NCBI RefSeq assembly: GCF_021502655.1
Contig: NZ_JAKFFT010000002.1
Coordinates: forward strand, 62,001 to 126,000
Reading direction: 5' to 3'
Length of the DNA stretch: 64,000 nucleotides
Origin: Dyadobacter sp. CY347
Lineage (GTDB): Bacteria > Bacteroidota > Bacteroidia > Cytophagales > Spirosomataceae
Both the position numbers and the translations under genes were made by a program. Below, in pieces: positions 63,901 through 64,000 of this stretch. The first letter of the stretch is position 1. Each line of letters begins with the position of its first letter. A model generated the notes under the pieces. That model saw nothing but the letters and a program-made list of their open reading frames with translations, searched no databases and had not been told where the DNA came from.

Positions 63901-64000
63901 CGGCGAAAGGTGTGGTGACCATCAAAGGCGTTGTGAACGCACCGGTTCTTTCGGGTTCGTTAATGGTGGACAAAGGCCGGATGAAATTCGATTATCTGCA
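60942..64000 (+). CDS. AsmA/TamB-like translocation and assembly protein (3' end cut off)
   Basis: The frame is open from ATG 60942 to the end of the window, 1019 residues so far. It starts with one N-terminal membrane anchor (about residues 10-30, IVVIIFALLALGIVTIAL), then a long beta-rich periplasmic body (ITIQKVNIKWFDVVSLEGISVKD and later repeated short strands). This is the layout of AsmA/TamB proteins, which carry lipids or assist outer-membrane protein assembly. The conserved C-terminal TamB domain would lie beyond the window. It is divergent from tsaD. Confidence 0.85.
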   Translation, partial: MLKFLKAFGNGLIVVIIFALLALGIVTIALQLPSVQTWAVQRVTSNISEKLGYPITIQKVNIKWFDVVSLEGISVKDTSRKDMIDVGRIDVNLDLNNIIENSAREIYLDEVNVYQPNVHLAVLPSSGSLNIDGFIERINELTAPDVPRPKNAPENNTPFIIGKSKVIDGTFRYDDPRQPRDRGARTFDYSHFELNKLNGDLRNFLVQGDTISFLARNLETVDKQTGLTMHDLETRFLFCQKKMELKELDAHIGNSHLKDEVIFYYNRSGELGDFNHKVRMKGHLVGSRVDSKDLGLFSSYVDNLSETWRISGDFNGKVDDFMVSNMDLHFGRGSRLVGNVGFEGLPTIEGVKMDIQLSLSKVEPMDIVQYYPEWEMHSELSKFGLTLLDGTFKGTLEDFALNASASSDMGEVAGDLVFHIADAQSTTYSGTIKTAAFKLGKLLDDEETWQELDFDGKVFGKGTELKFASTDMNATVGRVGFQHYNYKNIQLKGNIQNQYFNGLVVARDSNLLANIEGEFDLSKAQNAFDVQGIVERANLKELGFAKDAITLRTQLNINLTGNTLDALTGDAKLLDTYLLMSEKERNLVMDTLVFSSRQIADRRILKLESEFLTAKMDGNFLPTAAYKDISRILEEYKLYFFENEANRTEYYSRKAAKTSLDRYQIDYAVETRNLSRFLAFLSPDVYVSRGAKAEGVFKMDNTAFLTLNAVSDTVRYGTNEFVKAEVDVTTSKFVNSAEVLASMLVTSENQKISALVPTEKLEIEGTWDVDHIDFNSALNQVNSTNNANLAGEIRFLPAGLDINFKNSKLNLLEETWNVPSESFISIVGRDVTMSNLGLVSGKQRIFVSGTASEDPDKSMVLDIKNFRLASLNALLTTQLAGIMDGSARVKDIYNDVVLDANFNIESLGYGQYEFGNLSGTGDWDQGRSELEIDAQLNKDARRVFNLTGAYRPKLNANTLDLKAIFNNFDFKGLEPFATGLVSDISGTAKGVVTIKGVVNAPVLSGSLMVDKGRMKFDYL

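Overview
The window looks like a chromosomal segment of an aerobic Bacteroidota bacterium, most likely order Cytophagales and perhaps near Dyadobacter/Spirosomaceae. This is inferred, not searched. Supporting signs are the fused LpxC-FabZ gene in an lpxD-lpxC/fabZ-lpxA run, type IX secretion C-terminal sorting domains, three TonB-dependent receptors, a fused MoaC-MogA protein, PVC-type 'membrane-bound dehydrogenase' proteins, and promoter-like TTTG / TAnnTTTG elements with little Shine-Dalgarno signal. I see no insertion sequence, prophage or CRISPR array.

Layout. 1-4 kb: the end of a zinc metallopeptidase-like gene, a vSGLT-like sodium/sugar symporter, a cyclophilin and a lytic transglycosylase. 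4.4-8.3 kb: a compact molybdenum cofactor operon (moeA-moaD-moaE-moaC/mogA-moaA); a MOSC protein that could use the cofactor lies far away at 59 kb. 8.4-12.7 kb: a small secreted protein, a GT87-type membrane glycosyltransferase, a RES-Xre toxin-antitoxin pair with a perfect palindrome at the antitoxin start, an esterase and a secreted unknown. 12.8-20.4 kb: two paralogous PVC-type propeller/HEAT proteins, only the first with a haem-binding cytochrome c domain, separated by a small helix-turn-helix cassette and followed by a Tat-exported sugar isomerase-like protein. 20.5-30 kb: a CBM48 protein, a TonB receptor with a DtxR-like palindrome on its -7 element, DoxX, aldo/keto reductase, an M23 peptidase, a Tat-type class V aminotransferase-like protein, a YgiB/YgiC-like pair and a cupin.

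30-40 kb is the most system-like accessory region. It has a strong promoter, a secreted unknown, two AhpD-like CxxC proteins, a TonB receptor and an MFS transporter, then a DUF3179 protein and a FecA-like TonB receptor. A stretch of about 100 bases ahead of the first AhpD gene can fold into a long stem closing two inner hairpins. The substrate is unknown. 40-54 kb is carbohydrate and surface oriented: a CE15-like esterase, an SDR, a GH43 enzyme, a SASA-type esterase with a type IX sorting domain, two tandem SGNH-like lipoproteins that appear to lack the catalytic Ser and His, and a 1561-residue type IX cargo protein with a 1632-bp internal duplication. At 54 kb a CAU-anticodon tRNA gene sits beside a broken second copy. 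54.3-64 kb is housekeeping: an HD phosphohydrolase, lipid A genes, MOSC, tsaD, and the start of a large AsmA/TamB-like protein that runs off the end.

Functions come from motif and family recognition by eye. Promoter, operator and RNA-structure calls were made by hand and not scored.
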